64,000 bases of DNA, from NCBI GenBank assembly GCA_965220895.1, contig OZ244850.1:744001-808000 (forward strand), written 5' to 3'. A program made the position numbers and the translations under genes. The DNA is from WTFY01 sp965220895 (GTDB taxonomy: Bacteria > Pseudomonadota > Gammaproteobacteria > UBA4575). Each line of letters starts with the position of its first letter. Within the stretch, counting starts at the first letter, position 1. The notes beneath the pieces are model-generated. The model had not been told where the DNA came from and searched no databases. It worked only from the letters and a program-made list of their open reading frames with translations. Shown piece after piece: positions 42,263 to 52,100 of this stretch.

Positions 42263-43324
42263 ATGCCGCCCTTACGAAACGATCTCCTGATCCGGGCACT
42301 GCTCAAGAAACCGGTCCCCCGAACCCCCCTGTGGATCATGCGCCAGGCGGGGCGCTATCTGCCTGAATACCGCGCCACGCGCAAGCGGGCCGGCGGATTC
42401 CTGACTCTTTGCAAAACCCCGGAACTGGCCTGCGAGGTCACGCTGCAGCCGGTCGAGCGCTTTGATCTCGATGCGGCGATCCTGTTCTCGGACATCCTGA
42501 CCATTCCGGACGCGATGGGACTCGGACTTTCCTTCTGGGAGGGTGAAGGACCCCGGTTTTCAAGGCCGGTATCCTGCATGAAAGATGTCGAGCGCATCGC
42601 CGGTACCCGGCCCATGGACGACCTGGAGTACGTGTGCGATGCGGTGCGCATGATCCGGCGTGAACTGGACGGACGGGTCCCGCTGATCGGATTCACCGGA
42701 AGTCCGTGGACCCTTGCGACCTACATGGTGGAAGGTGAAACCAGCCGCGAGTTCCGCAAGATCAAGAGCCTGCTCTACGCGCATCCTGAAGTCCTTGAGC
42801 GACTGCTCGAGATCCTGAGCCAGGCGGCGGCCGACTACCTGGCGGCACAGATCCGTGCCGGCGCGCAGGTCGTGATGGTCTTTGACACCTGGGGGGGCGT
42901 GCTGTCCCGGGAAGCCTACCTGAAATATTCCCTGCGACCCATGCAGCACATCGTCTCGGAACTGCTGCAACTCGAAACCCCGCACACGGTTCCCGTCATC
43001 TTGTTCACCAAGGGGGTCGGACCTGGACTCGCGGATCTGGCGGGCACCGGATGCCATGCGGTGGGACTGGACTGGACCACGGAGCTGGACCAGGCCCGGG
43101 CGCAGGTTGGCTCCAGAGTGGCGTTGCAAGGCAACCTCGACCCGGCAGTGCTGTACGCACCGGACCCGGTCATCCGATGCGAGGTCCGCAAAGTGCTGGA
43201 GAAATACGGCCAGGGCAGCGGTCACGTCTTCAACCTGGGTCACGGAATCCAGCAGTACGTGGACCCGGAAAAAGTCACGGTCCTCGTGGATGCCGTCCAG
43301 GAACTCAGTCCCGCCTTTCACTAG
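42263..43324 (+). CDS. hemE: Uroporphyrinogen decarboxylase HemE
   Basis: The 353-residue protein starts MPPLRNDLLIRALLKKPVPR and has the two signatures PLWIMRQAGRYLPEYR and GFTGSPWTLATYMVEGE, plus the catalytic-region Asp in AAILFSDILTIPDAMG. It converts uroporphyrinogen III to coproporphyrinogen III in heme synthesis. Confidence 0.97.
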   Translation: MPPLRNDLLIRALLKKPVPRTPLWIMRQAGRYLPEYRATRKRAGGFLTLCKTPELACEVTLQPVERFDLDAAILFSDILTIPDAMGLGLSFWEGEGPRFSRPVSCMKDVERIAGTRPMDDLEYVCDAVRMIRRELDGRVPLIGFTGSPWTLATYMVEGETSREFRKIKSLLYAHPEVLERLLEILSQAAADYLAAQIRAGAQVVMVFDTWGGVLSREAYLKYSLRPMQHIVSELLQLETPHTVPVILFTKGVGPGLADLAGTGCHAVGLDWTTELDQARAQVGSRVALQGNLDPAVLYAPDPVIRCEVRKVLEKYGQGSGHVFNLGHGIQQYVDPEKVTVLVDAVQELSPAFH

Positions 43325-43389
43325 TCGATACGGGCGGTTGCACCTGCCCACAGGGAATCCAAAGTTGCAGGTTCGGCGCAGTGCTGGAC

Positions 43390-44001
43390 CTACAGTGCCT
43401 CGTCGTGGGCGTGCCCGAGCAGGCCGGCCAGCGCCTTGCCGTTGATTCTTTGCGCACTGCGGTGATGCATCTTGCTTTTCGGAGGCTGGTGCTGCTGGCG
43501 CAAGCTGAACACGGTGATGTCGATTTCGTGTTCGCGGTACGTGAACACCAAAACGGGCAGGCAGGTGTAGTGGCGCTGTTGCCTGAAATGGCGGTCTGCC
43601 AGCCGCACCGCCATGCCGCGGCGCTGCAGCAGCGTCAAAACCTCTTCGGTGCAGTCACAGGAGACGTGCAGGCTGATCGGTGTTTCCGCTCCCGCGGTCC
43701 CTTCCAGTACGGGGCCGGTCAGGTAGGGGTGATACGGGGTCAGCCAGTTCATCACGGTCAGGGCCGTGCATCGCATGTTCCGAAGGACCCGTTCATGGCC
43801 AGGCAAGAAGGTCCGCGTAAATGACCGGATGGCGGACTCGATCTCGACATTGCTGGGCAATGCCACACCCTGCAGTGCATGCAGGCGCTCACGGGCCTTG
43901 CACTTGGCTCTCTGGTAGTCGTGCACCCCTTCGCTGACAATGATCCTGGCAGCTTCCTGGGCGAGCTTCAACCGAAGCCGGTCCTGTTTTCTTACAGCCA
44001 C
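43390..44001 (-). CDS. Conserved-looking protein of unknown function downstream of mrcA
   Basis: The 203-residue protein MAVRKQDRLRLKLAQEAARI begins with a basic helix (IIVSEGVHDYQRAKCKARER). A mid-part has RTFLPGHERVLRNMRCTALT and YHPYLTGPVLEGTAG, and YREHEIDITVFS lies near the end. The GPVLEGTAG...EIDITVF pattern recalls nucleotidyltransferase-like folds, but I see no clear catalytic motif. It starts 6 bp after mrcA on the same strand, so it is probably co-transcribed. Function not assigned. Confidence 0.65.
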   Translation of the reverse strand: MAVRKQDRLRLKLAQEAARIIVSEGVHDYQRAKCKARERLHALQGVALPSNVEIESAIRSFTRTFLPGHERVLRNMRCTALTVMNWLTPYHPYLTGPVLEGTAGAETPISLHVSCDCTEEVLTLLQRRGMAVRLADRHFRQQRHYTCLPVLVFTYREHEIDITVFSLRQQHQPPKSKMHHRSAQRINGKALAGLLGHAHDEAL

Positions 44002-44007
44002 GATTCG

Positions 44008-46452
44008 TCAAAAAAGCTGTTCTGGAGTTTCCATCCCCTCGTCATTTCGCGGGTACGCCGGCTGCGAACCCGGTCCGGAGCCTTCGGCCGGGACGTACCC
44101 CATGCGGAAGGTCTCCTCGATCCCGTCTTCACTGCCCGGGGCCACCCGCTGTCCCGTGCCAGGGTCGATGCGCACGCTGACGATCGTCTCCGGTCGTCTC
44201 AGCGCATTCTCCGGCTTGCCGCGAAGCGCGGCTCGCATGAACTCGATCCAGATCGGTAACGCCGTAACACTCCCCACTTCCTTGCGCCCAAGCGGCTTGT
44301 GCTGATCAAATCCCACCCAGGCAATCGCTACGATATCACCATTGAAACCGCAGAACCACGCATCGCGCTGCTCGTTCGTGGTACCGGTTTTCCCGGCAAG
44401 ATCGCCGCGTCCGAGCTGGCGTGCACGCCAGCCGGTGCCACTCTGTATGACGTCCTGCATCATGCTTACCATCTGGTAGGCATTCTCCTTGGACAACACG
44501 CGCTCGGCGACCCGTATGCCCAGGTCCGGTGCACCGTCCCCGGCGACGATCTCCTCGCCACTGCGGTACAACTGCTGTTGCAGGTCTAGGCAGTCGGCCT
44601 CGCAGACCATCAGGGGGCTGGAGCGAAACAGGACCTCGCCCTGCACGTCCTCGATCCTTTCGATCACAAACGGCTCCACGTAGTAGCCGCCATTGGCAAA
44701 CACCGCATAGCCGCGAGCCATCTCCAGCGGCGTGGCCACACCGGAACCCAGTGCCAGGGACAGGCCCTGGGGGATTTGTTCCGGGCCAAAACCGAAACCG
44801 GTGATGTGCTCCTCGGTGTAGCGGTGACCGACGCTTCGCAGCAAGCGGATCGAAACCATGTTGCGGGACTTCACCAGAGCCTCGCGAAGGCGCGTGGGGC
44901 CGAAAAACTTGCCGCTGTAGTTCTTCGGACGCCAGTCACTTTCCAGGCCACTGCCGTCGTACACCACCGGGGCATCGTTGATGATGCTGGCCGGAGTGAA
45001 GCCCGATTCGAGCGCGGCTGAATAGATAAACGGCTTGAAACTTGAGCCGGGCTGGCGTTTCGCCTGCGTGGCGCGGTTGAACTTGCTGTGCAGGTAATCG
45101 TATCCACCAACCAGGGCCAGCACGCTGCCGTTTTGCGGATCAATCGCGACGAAGGCCCCGGCCGCCTCGGGAATCTGGCTCAGGGTCCACTCGCCTGCGC
45201 CTTTGCGGGTGATCCGGATGACATCCCCCGGCGACAGCATGGCGGTGAAGTCTTTCGGCACCTCGCCCATGGAATTGACGCCGAGGTAGGGCCTGGCCCA
45301 TTGCGCCTGCTCGATCGAGAGTACCGCGAACTGCTGCTCGCCCAGGTAGGCCTCGATTTCCCGGGGTTCGACCCGGGTCACCACGGCCGGCATCAGCCCG
45401 CCGGTCAGGTCCATGTCCAGAATCGCCTCGTCCAGGTTTTCATAGGCGATCTGGGCGGGGTCCTCCGCGGTGTACTCCAGTTCCAGCTGGGCCTTTGCGC
45501 CCCGCCAGCCGTGGCGCCGGTCATAGGCCTGCAGCCCGTTTCTCAGGGCCTGCTGGGCCTCGCGCTGGAGCGTGCTGTTGATCGTCGTGTACACGCGGTA
45601 GCCCTTGGTATAGGCCTCGGAGCCGTACTCCCCGAACATCTGCGCGCGCGCCATCTCTCCGATGTACGGGGCGTTCATCTCGACCCGGGGGTAATGGATC
45701 GATGCGCTCACCGGTTCCTCCAGCATCCTGTGATAGGTGTCATCGTCGATGAATTCCAGCTTGTGCATCCTGCCGAGCACGTAGTTGCGGCGGATGACGG
45801 CACGCTCGGGATTGACGATCGGGTTAAACCTTGAAGGTGCCTTGGGCAGTCCCGCGATCATGGCGATCTGGGCAAGATCCAGATCGTGCACGCTGCGCCC
45901 GTAATACACCTCGGCCGCCGCACCCACCCCGTAGGCGCGGTGCCCCAGGTAGATCTTGTTCAGGTACAGCTCGAGGATTTCGTCCTTGTTGAACTCGTGC
46001 TCGATCCTGAGGGCCAGGAAAATTTCCTTGAGTTTGCGCCGGTAGGTGCGCTCATTGTCCAAAAAGAAGTTCCTGGCCAGCTGCATGGTGACGGTGCTGC
46101 CGCCCTGCCGTTTTTCCCCGGTCAGCAGGACATGCAGCGCGGCGCGGGCCAGACCCTGATAATCGACCCCGAGGTGTTCGTAAAACCGGTCGTCCTCGGC
46201 GGCCAGGAATGCCTGCACCATCGATTCCGGGATCTCGTCCACCCCCAGGGGCTCGCGCCTTTGTTCCCCGTACACGGCGATCAGCTTGCCGTCCCGGCTG
46301 TACACCTTGAGCGGCACCTGCAGTTCCACGTCCCGGAGCACGGCCACGCCGGGCAGGGAGGGCGCCAGGTAGATATAGATCGCCAGTATCGTGATGACGA
46401 TGGCAAGGAAAGCCCCGAGGGCAAGGCGTAAAAGCTTCAGGAGATGGGACAT
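44008..46452 (-). CDS. mrcA: Penicillin-binding protein 1A (bifunctional)
   Basis: The 814-residue class A PBP has an N-terminal membrane anchor (LALGAFLAIVITILAIYIYL). The glycosyltransferase domain has EDDRFYEHLGVDYQGLAR and GGSTVTMQLARNFFL. An OB-like insertion with RVEPREIEAYLGEQQF follows. The transpeptidase has SxxK in PGSSFKPFIY, SRN in VKSRNMVSIR and KTGT in AGKTGTTNEQRDAWF. It polymerises and cross-links peptidoglycan. In many gammaproteobacteria mrcA is divergent from pil-aroK-aroB; here a polyketide locus fills that place. Confidence 0.95.
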   Translation of the reverse strand: MSHLLKLLRLALGAFLAIVITILAIYIYLAPSLPGVAVLRDVELQVPLKVYSRDGKLIAVYGEQRREPLGVDEIPESMVQAFLAAEDDRFYEHLGVDYQGLARAALHVLLTGEKRQGGSTVTMQLARNFFLDNERTYRRKLKEIFLALRIEHEFNKDEILELYLNKIYLGHRAYGVGAAAEVYYGRSVHDLDLAQIAMIAGLPKAPSRFNPIVNPERAVIRRNYVLGRMHKLEFIDDDTYHRMLEEPVSASIHYPRVEMNAPYIGEMARAQMFGEYGSEAYTKGYRVYTTINSTLQREAQQALRNGLQAYDRRHGWRGAKAQLELEYTAEDPAQIAYENLDEAILDMDLTGGLMPAVVTRVEPREIEAYLGEQQFAVLSIEQAQWARPYLGVNSMGEVPKDFTAMLSPGDVIRITRKGAGEWTLSQIPEAAGAFVAIDPQNGSVLALVGGYDYLHSKFNRATQAKRQPGSSFKPFIYSAALESGFTPASIINDAPVVYDGSGLESDWRPKNYSGKFFGPTRLREALVKSRNMVSIRLLRSVGHRYTEEHITGFGFGPEQIPQGLSLALGSGVATPLEMARGYAVFANGGYYVEPFVIERIEDVQGEVLFRSSPLMVCEADCLDLQQQLYRSGEEIVAGDGAPDLGIRVAERVLSKENAYQMVSMMQDVIQSGTGWRARQLGRGDLAGKTGTTNEQRDAWFCGFNGDIVAIAWVGFDQHKPLGRKEVGSVTALPIWIEFMRAALRGKPENALRRPETIVSVRIDPGTGQRVAPGSEDGIEETFRMGYVPAEGSGPGSQPAYPRNDEGMETPEQLF

Positions 46453-46953
46453 GAGCCCTGCAGGGGAAAACCACCGTCTGACATCATCGCGCGTGCGGCG
46501 GGGTTTGAGGCCGGACAGTCGGCTGAAACCGTATGGCTTGCTTCCTCATTCACCGGTACAGACATACTGACTCCCGCCAATCTCGACAATTCAACTCAAA
46601 TGGACTGCGCTCCCCGCCCGGGCAGTTTCCTGTTCTGTCATTGTAAGTCAAAGCACCAGACAAGTCATGAAAGGAACAGGCGATGTCGGGAAACGACTGT
46701 GCATGTATAGGTATAGACGCGCACTGGAATGATCCGTTCGGAATTGCTCCCAAAAAATGCGCATGAATTCCGGGCTCGTGCCCTGCATGAAGATGAGCCG
46801 GCGGGTGCAACCGCCAGGATCGGTTCAACGATTTATCCGTGCGGATTCGCTCATCATTCACACACCTGCCCTTGTCTGGAAACCTGCCTGCCCCTAGAAT
46901 GTCATTCTGTAGGTGATTGGGAACTCAATTAAAATAATCAGGAGAATTTGATC
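46453..46953. other. Intergenic region between mrcA and the ACP gene
   Basis: These 501 bases separate divergent genes and look less GC-rich than the flanks. No convincing gene is seen on either strand. It holds the promoter listed next and presumably that of mrcA, which I could not locate. A drop in GC here could mark the edge of an acquired block. Confidence 0.5.
46872..46900 (+). promoter_or_regulatory. Sigma-70 promoter for the ACP gene
   Basis: TTGTCT (46872-46877), 17 nt, TAGAAT (46895-46900). The ATG is at 46954 with an AGGAG ribosome site at 46940-46944. Confidence 0.5.
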
Positions 46954-47184
46954 ATGTCCTCAACAGAAGACCGCCTCATGGCACTTGCACGCGAAAATCT
47001 AGATATCGGCAGGGAACCGGAAATGGATGCCGAATTCAGCAATTCCGGTGTTTCCTCGGTGGATGCCGTCGCCTTCATCAAGAAGGCCAGTGAAGAGTTC
47101 GGGACTGCGATCCCTCCAGAAGATTTTTCACAGTTCAAGACCCTGAGGGAAATGGCTGCTTACCTGGATTCGCATTCCGGATAA
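46954..47184 (+). CDS. Stand-alone acyl/peptidyl carrier protein
   Basis: The 76-residue protein MSSTEDRLMALARENLDIGR has the carrier-protein four-helix pattern. The phosphopantetheine Ser lies in NSGVSSVDAVAFI, where canonical ACPs have DSLD. The region ending FSQFKTLREMAAYLDS is helix 4. A strong AGGAG site fixes the ATG. It is followed by a phosphopantetheinyl transferase and an alpha/beta hydrolase, and faces a PKS whose last module has no ACP. It may supply that missing carrier or a starter unit. It differs clearly from a fatty-acid AcpP. Confidence 0.8.
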   Translation: MSSTEDRLMALARENLDIGREPEMDAEFSNSGVSSVDAVAFIKKASEEFGTAIPPEDFSQFKTLREMAAYLDSHSG

Positions 47185-47344
47185 GGTATTCCGGTTCGAG
47201 GATGCGTGCCGAAACCGGCCTTTTCACCAAGAGTACGCATTGATCTTGGCTTCCGACTAAAGTGTATCTGTGGCAGCCGCTAGTGCAATTTTTCAGTCCG
47301 GGTTCTGCGTGACATAGCTTGATCTCACATACTTGAAAGTGAGC

Positions 47345-48094
47345 ATGTACAAGAAATCGGTCGCAGCGGCACAAGGCTGGTGGTTTCTGTACAGGAAAAC
47401 CGAGAACGTCACAATTTTCTACGTGGACCTGCAGCCACACGAGATGCACGAGACTGAGGCACTGAAGTGTCTGGACCGCGAGGAACGGGCACGTTGGCAC
47501 CGGTTTCGCCATGCCCGTGCCCGGTACGAATTCAGCTTATGCCGTGGCGCACTGCGCGCTATTCTTTGCCGCCGCCTGGGTTGCAGCAACGAAGAACTTT
47601 CCTTCGGGACTACAAAGTACGGAAAACCCTTTGCATGCGTGGATGGGGGGACAGAAAACCTCGATTTCAATGTCAGCCATAGCAACAGGCACGGGCTGAT
47701 CGCCTTGGCCCCACATGGACGTGTCGGTGTGGATGTAGAAGAACGTAATCCGCGAAAGTGCCTGGACGGGGAACTTCAGTCGGTGTTCACCCGAAACGAG
47801 CGCATCGAGCTCGGTGCAGTCAGCGGAAAACAGAAAACCCACCTGTTTTTCAGGCTTTGGACGATGAAAGAGGCCCTGCTCAAGGCCCTGGGTACAGGAT
47901 TCTCATTGGACATGTCCCGAATAGAGATTCCGAAGGCCATGCGCCAAGGCATGCCAGCCGGCGAATTCCGCTTCCCGCAGTTGCCAGCGGTCCGGTGGAG
48001 GCTCGAAAATCTGGACGACCCGGGTTTTGCCGCAGCCATCGCGTATGAGCTTGGTACAGCCGGCGCTGCAGAAACCTGGAAGATTCCGGCATAG
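47345..48094 (+). CDS. 4'-Phosphopantetheinyl transferase (Sfp type)
   Basis: The 249-residue protein has the Sfp-family motifs: KYGKPFA, FNVSHSNRHGLIAL, VGVDVEERNPRK (Mg ligands) and FRLWTMKEALLKALGTGF. The start MYKKSVAAAQ at 47345 is the first ATG; a TTG lies 12 nt earlier. It would activate the small ACP and the PKS ACP by attaching phosphopantetheine from CoA. It lies 160 bp after the ACP gene on the same strand. Confidence 0.9.
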   Translation: MYKKSVAAAQGWWFLYRKTENVTIFYVDLQPHEMHETEALKCLDREERARWHRFRHARARYEFSLCRGALRAILCRRLGCSNEELSFGTTKYGKPFACVDGGTENLDFNVSHSNRHGLIALAPHGRVGVDVEERNPRKCLDGELQSVFTRNERIELGAVSGKQKTHLFFRLWTMKEALLKALGTGFSLDMSRIEIPKAMRQGMPAGEFRFPQLPAVRWRLENLDDPGFAAAIAYELGTAGAAETWKIPA

Positions 48095-48214
48095 GATAAT
48101 GATGTGGCTTGTAGCCGGATGCAGACCCGACGGGCTGCGGCATATGACACGGGCAGGTGAATCTGGTTCCTGCGGATCAGGTAAAACGGGGGTACGTTCC
48201 CCATCCTAGCGGCT

Positions 48215-49105
48215 ATGTGGAAGATTCCCGAGCCCATCACGGTGCACAAGACCCGACTGGACGAGAATACAGTCACGTTCTTGCGACAGCACGGCAACCC
48301 GTCCGGTCCTCGCCTCGTTCTGTGTCATGGCAACGGTCTTTCCATCGACCTTTATTACCCGTTCTGGTCTTTGCTCGCCGAGGACTTCGACCTGATCCTC
48401 TATGATCTGAGAAACCATGGCTGGAACAAGGTTGGTGCACGGCGAGAACACAATATTCCCATGCTGATGCAGGATTATGCCCTGATCCTTGAGTCCATCG
48501 ATCACCACTTTGGGAACAAGCCAAAGATCGGTGTGTTTCATTCCATATCGGGCCTGATCACCCTTCTCTCATCTCCGCAAGTGAACAGCTGTGCGGCACA
48601 GATTCTCTTTGATCCGCCCGTATGCAAACCCGGTGCGAGCCAGATCGAGCTTGATGCAGCCACCGAACATGCCGCGGAAATGACGCGGCGCCGGGGATAC
48701 CGGTTCAAAACGGAGGAGGAATTCTCGGAACTCCTGAGCTATATACCCGCCTTTACACGGGTCGTTCCCGGCGTGCTGCAACTCATGGCCAAGACTACGC
48801 TTCGCAGGGCTTCCAATGGACAAGATTATGAACTGCGCTGCCCTCGCGAATACGAGGCCCAGATCATGGATTATGTCCGAAGCTTTTCCCCGCTGGTGGA
48901 CTTCACAACACTGCCCTGTCCAACGAAAGTCATCGGGGCTGACCCGACCCTGGCTTACTCCTATCTACCAAGCTTCGACCTTAGCAGTTTCATGACGCTC
49001 GATTATGATTTCATGCCCGATGCGTCTCATCTTCTACAATTGGAAAAACCTTCAGAGTGTGTCGAGGAGGTCTACCAGTTTGTTGCACAAAACCGCCTAA
49101 CCTAG
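48215..49105 (+). CDS. Alpha/beta hydrolase, possible thioesterase of the PKS locus
   Basis: The 296-residue protein has LVLCHGNGLSIDLYYPFWSL (oxyanion region), LILYDLRNHGWN, a nucleophile elbow reading GVFHSISGLITLL, and a C-terminal His in DASHLLQLEKP. The elbow is FHSIS rather than the usual GxSxG. The fold is clear but the substrate is not. Its place behind the ACP and PPTase genes and its convergence with the PKS suggest product release or editing. Confidence 0.75.
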   Translation: MWKIPEPITVHKTRLDENTVTFLRQHGNPSGPRLVLCHGNGLSIDLYYPFWSLLAEDFDLILYDLRNHGWNKVGARREHNIPMLMQDYALILESIDHHFGNKPKIGVFHSISGLITLLSSPQVNSCAAQILFDPPVCKPGASQIELDAATEHAAEMTRRRGYRFKTEEEFSELLSYIPAFTRVVPGVLQLMAKTTLRRASNGQDYELRCPREYEAQIMDYVRSFSPLVDFTTLPCPTKVIGADPTLAYSYLPSFDLSSFMTLDYDFMPDASHLLQLEKPSECVEEVYQFVAQNRLT

Positions 49106-49181
49106 CGACCTCAGGCAGTTCGTGCTTGGCTGGAAAACGGGGATCGCTGGACCACGCATCACTGACTCCTCGCCCTGCCGG

Positions 49182-52100
49182 TCAGTTCCCGGTCTCGATC
49201 CAGTAACGTTTGCGCTGGAACGGATATCCCGGAAGTGAGATCCGACACCTGGACTCGCCTGCAAATAACCCGGCAAACGAAACTGGTAATCCTGCCTCGT
49301 ATGCCTTGGCCACCGCGTCCACGATGCTGACCCTCGACGTCGCCTCGCCATCCGGCGACTGCCCGAGGCCTGACAGGACGACGGGTTTGGCGGCTTTGCC
49401 GGACGCTTCCGGCCAAGCTGCCATCAGCGTCGTCTCCATCGCTGCGACCGGACCGACTGCAACGACCGCATCGACAGCCGCCGCCTCCAGCATTTTGACG
49501 CCTCTCACAAAGCTCTCCTGCCCGCCCGCCACCTGCTGGTGCCAATACGCCGTATCCAGGACTTCATCGGGTGCAATTGCACGACCCGAGACCGCATCAA
49601 CCAGCGTCAGCGAAGGCGCGCTGATTGCAATTTCGTCCAGTGGCGCTCCAGGATCGTCCCCTGCCGCAGCCAAGCGCAAGCCGTCCTCCAGGCTGAACAC
49701 GCCAGCAGCCTGCCCGGCCGCAAGTGCACCGACCTGATGCCCGAGGGCAATGCCTGGCTGTATACCGACACTCGACCACAATGCCGTGAGGGCGCATTCA
49801 AACGCGTAGAGCGCCGGCCGCTCCCACTGCGGGTCAGCAAGGTCTCCTGTCGAACCCGGTCTGCCAAACATCACATCCAGCAGGGAAAGACCTCTTGCTT
49901 CGCCGATCACTTCTTCACAGCGGTCAAGTACCGCCCGCACGACCGGTTCGCTTGCATACAGTGACTCATCCATTCCCATCCACCCGTTCGCGTGACCTGC
50001 ATAGGCGAAGGCGACCTTTCCCGGTATCCGCGGTTCGATTTCGACGTCTGCCGCCACAAGCACCCGCAGAGCATCACGCAGCGACTCGCTGTCCTCGAAC
50101 ACCACGGCCCCACGATGGTCGAAATGACTTCGCCCGACGCTGGCGGTCCACGCCATGTCAGAAAGTACCGGGTCAAAAGCAAGTGCCGATTCCCGTTCAT
50201 CGAGCCACGCAAGATACCGCTTGGCCAGCGCTTGAAGCGATGTTCCCGATTTGCCGGAGAGAGGCAGGAGTCGCTTTTTGCGCGGGGCAAGCCCATCGTT
50301 AGTTAGCGGCAGCCTCCCTGCGGCATCCGGCAGCGAGAGGGTGACTGGCTGGGGGGTGCCCTGCGGTCCTGCAGATACGCCGTTCGGGGTGCCGTACCCC
50401 TCCATGATTACATGCGCGTTCGTGCCCGATATTCCAAATGCGCTGACCCCGGCCCGAGGCGCCCGGTCCGGCCTGTCCGGCCAATCCGTCGCCTCCGACA
50501 CCACACGCACCGGCAACCGGTCCCAGTCCAAATGCGGGTTCGGGTCCCGAAAATGCAGATGCTCCGGAATCCGGTTGTGATGCATGGCCAGGACGACCTT
50601 GATCAGACCCGCCACTCCCGCAGCTGTCTCCAAGTGGCCGATATTGGTCTTGACCGAGCCGATCAGCAGCGGGCGGTCCCGGTCGCGACCCCTGCCAAAT
50701 ACCGCTGCTGCAGCCTGGACCTCGATTGGATCCCCCAGCGTCGATCCCGCCCCATGCGCCTCCAGGTAGTCCACGTCCGATGGCGGAATGCCTGCCTGAG
50801 ACAGCGCTTCCTCGATCACTCGCTCCTGCGCCGGACCATTTGGCACCGTAGGCCCTGCAGTCGCCCCATTCTGATTGACAGCCGTGCCCCGGATCACCGC
50901 CCAGATGCGATCGCCATCGGCCTCAGCCTCTGACAGCCGTTTCAGGACGACCATCCCACAACCCTCGCTGCGCACGAAACCGTCCGCAGCAGCGTCAAAC
51001 GTGTTGCAGCGCCCCTGCTTCGACAGCATGCCCAGCGCCGCCATCTCCTGGATCAGTCCGTGCGAGAGGACCGCGTTCACGCCTCCGACCAGGGTCAGGT
51101 CCACATCTTTGTCCTGCAAGTCCGCAACCGCCGCATGCACTGCAACCAACGACGCTGCGCAGTTGAGCGTCACCGGAATCGCCGGACCGGTGAGGCCGAG
51201 CCTGAGCGCAACGTTTCCGACGGCCATGCTGCTCGCGGTGCCAAGATAGTTGGGACCTTCGCCCCCGGCCATCATCATTAGGTCGCGGTATTCACTGGCC
51301 GCGACCCCCGCGTAAACCCCGGTTCGGCTGCCCCTCAGACCCTCGGGATCGATCCCCGCATCCTCAATCGCCCGCCAGCTCGTTTCCAGAAGGAGTCGTT
51401 GCTGGGGGTCCGTCATACGTGCCCCGATCGGCGTCATGCCGAAAAAGCGTGCATCGAAGCGGTCGATCCCTTCAACAAAACCTCCACGCCCCCAAATGCC
51501 GTCCGCCGCTGCAGGGTCGCCCGCGACCCCTGTCCAGGGGCCGTTGTCCGTACGTGCGTCCGTTACCGCGTCGCTACCGGATTCAAGTTTGCGCCAGAAG
51601 GTCGAAGTGTCCGGTGCGCCGGGAAAACGGCATGCCATGCCGATGATTGCGATTCCCTCGTCCCGGGACTGCACAACTGGCAGCGGGCCCGGTGCGGGCG
51701 CCGTCTCGGGGGCCGTCTCGGGGGCCATCTCGGGGGCCGGGGCGGACTCGCCCAGTGCGCCCACAAGATGACGTGCGAGATCGTCGATGGTCGGGTAATC
51801 GAACACCAGCGTATTGGGCGCCGCATAACTGCCGGAGAAGTCGCGGTTGAGACGGTTTCGCAGTTCGACCGCCATCAGGGAGTCCATCCCCAGGTCAAAG
51901 AAACCGACCGCGGACGCTGGTGCTGAAGGCAGCCGCAGTACCGCCTGGACTTCACGCTGCAAGAAGGACACCAGCAGGTCCTCGCGCCCCGCCTGCGGCG
52001 TCCCATCCAGCTGTGCAAGCAGATCCTCCGACGAGGACGAATCGTCGCCGTCATCTGCCGCATCGGCGAGCAACTCATCCAGCAGGGACAGACGGTCACC

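Noticed and set aside
51700..51738. Short tandem repeats as a CRISPR array
   Set aside because: Units are 12 bp with no spacers and encode the Ala-Pro-Glu-Thr linker of the PKS.
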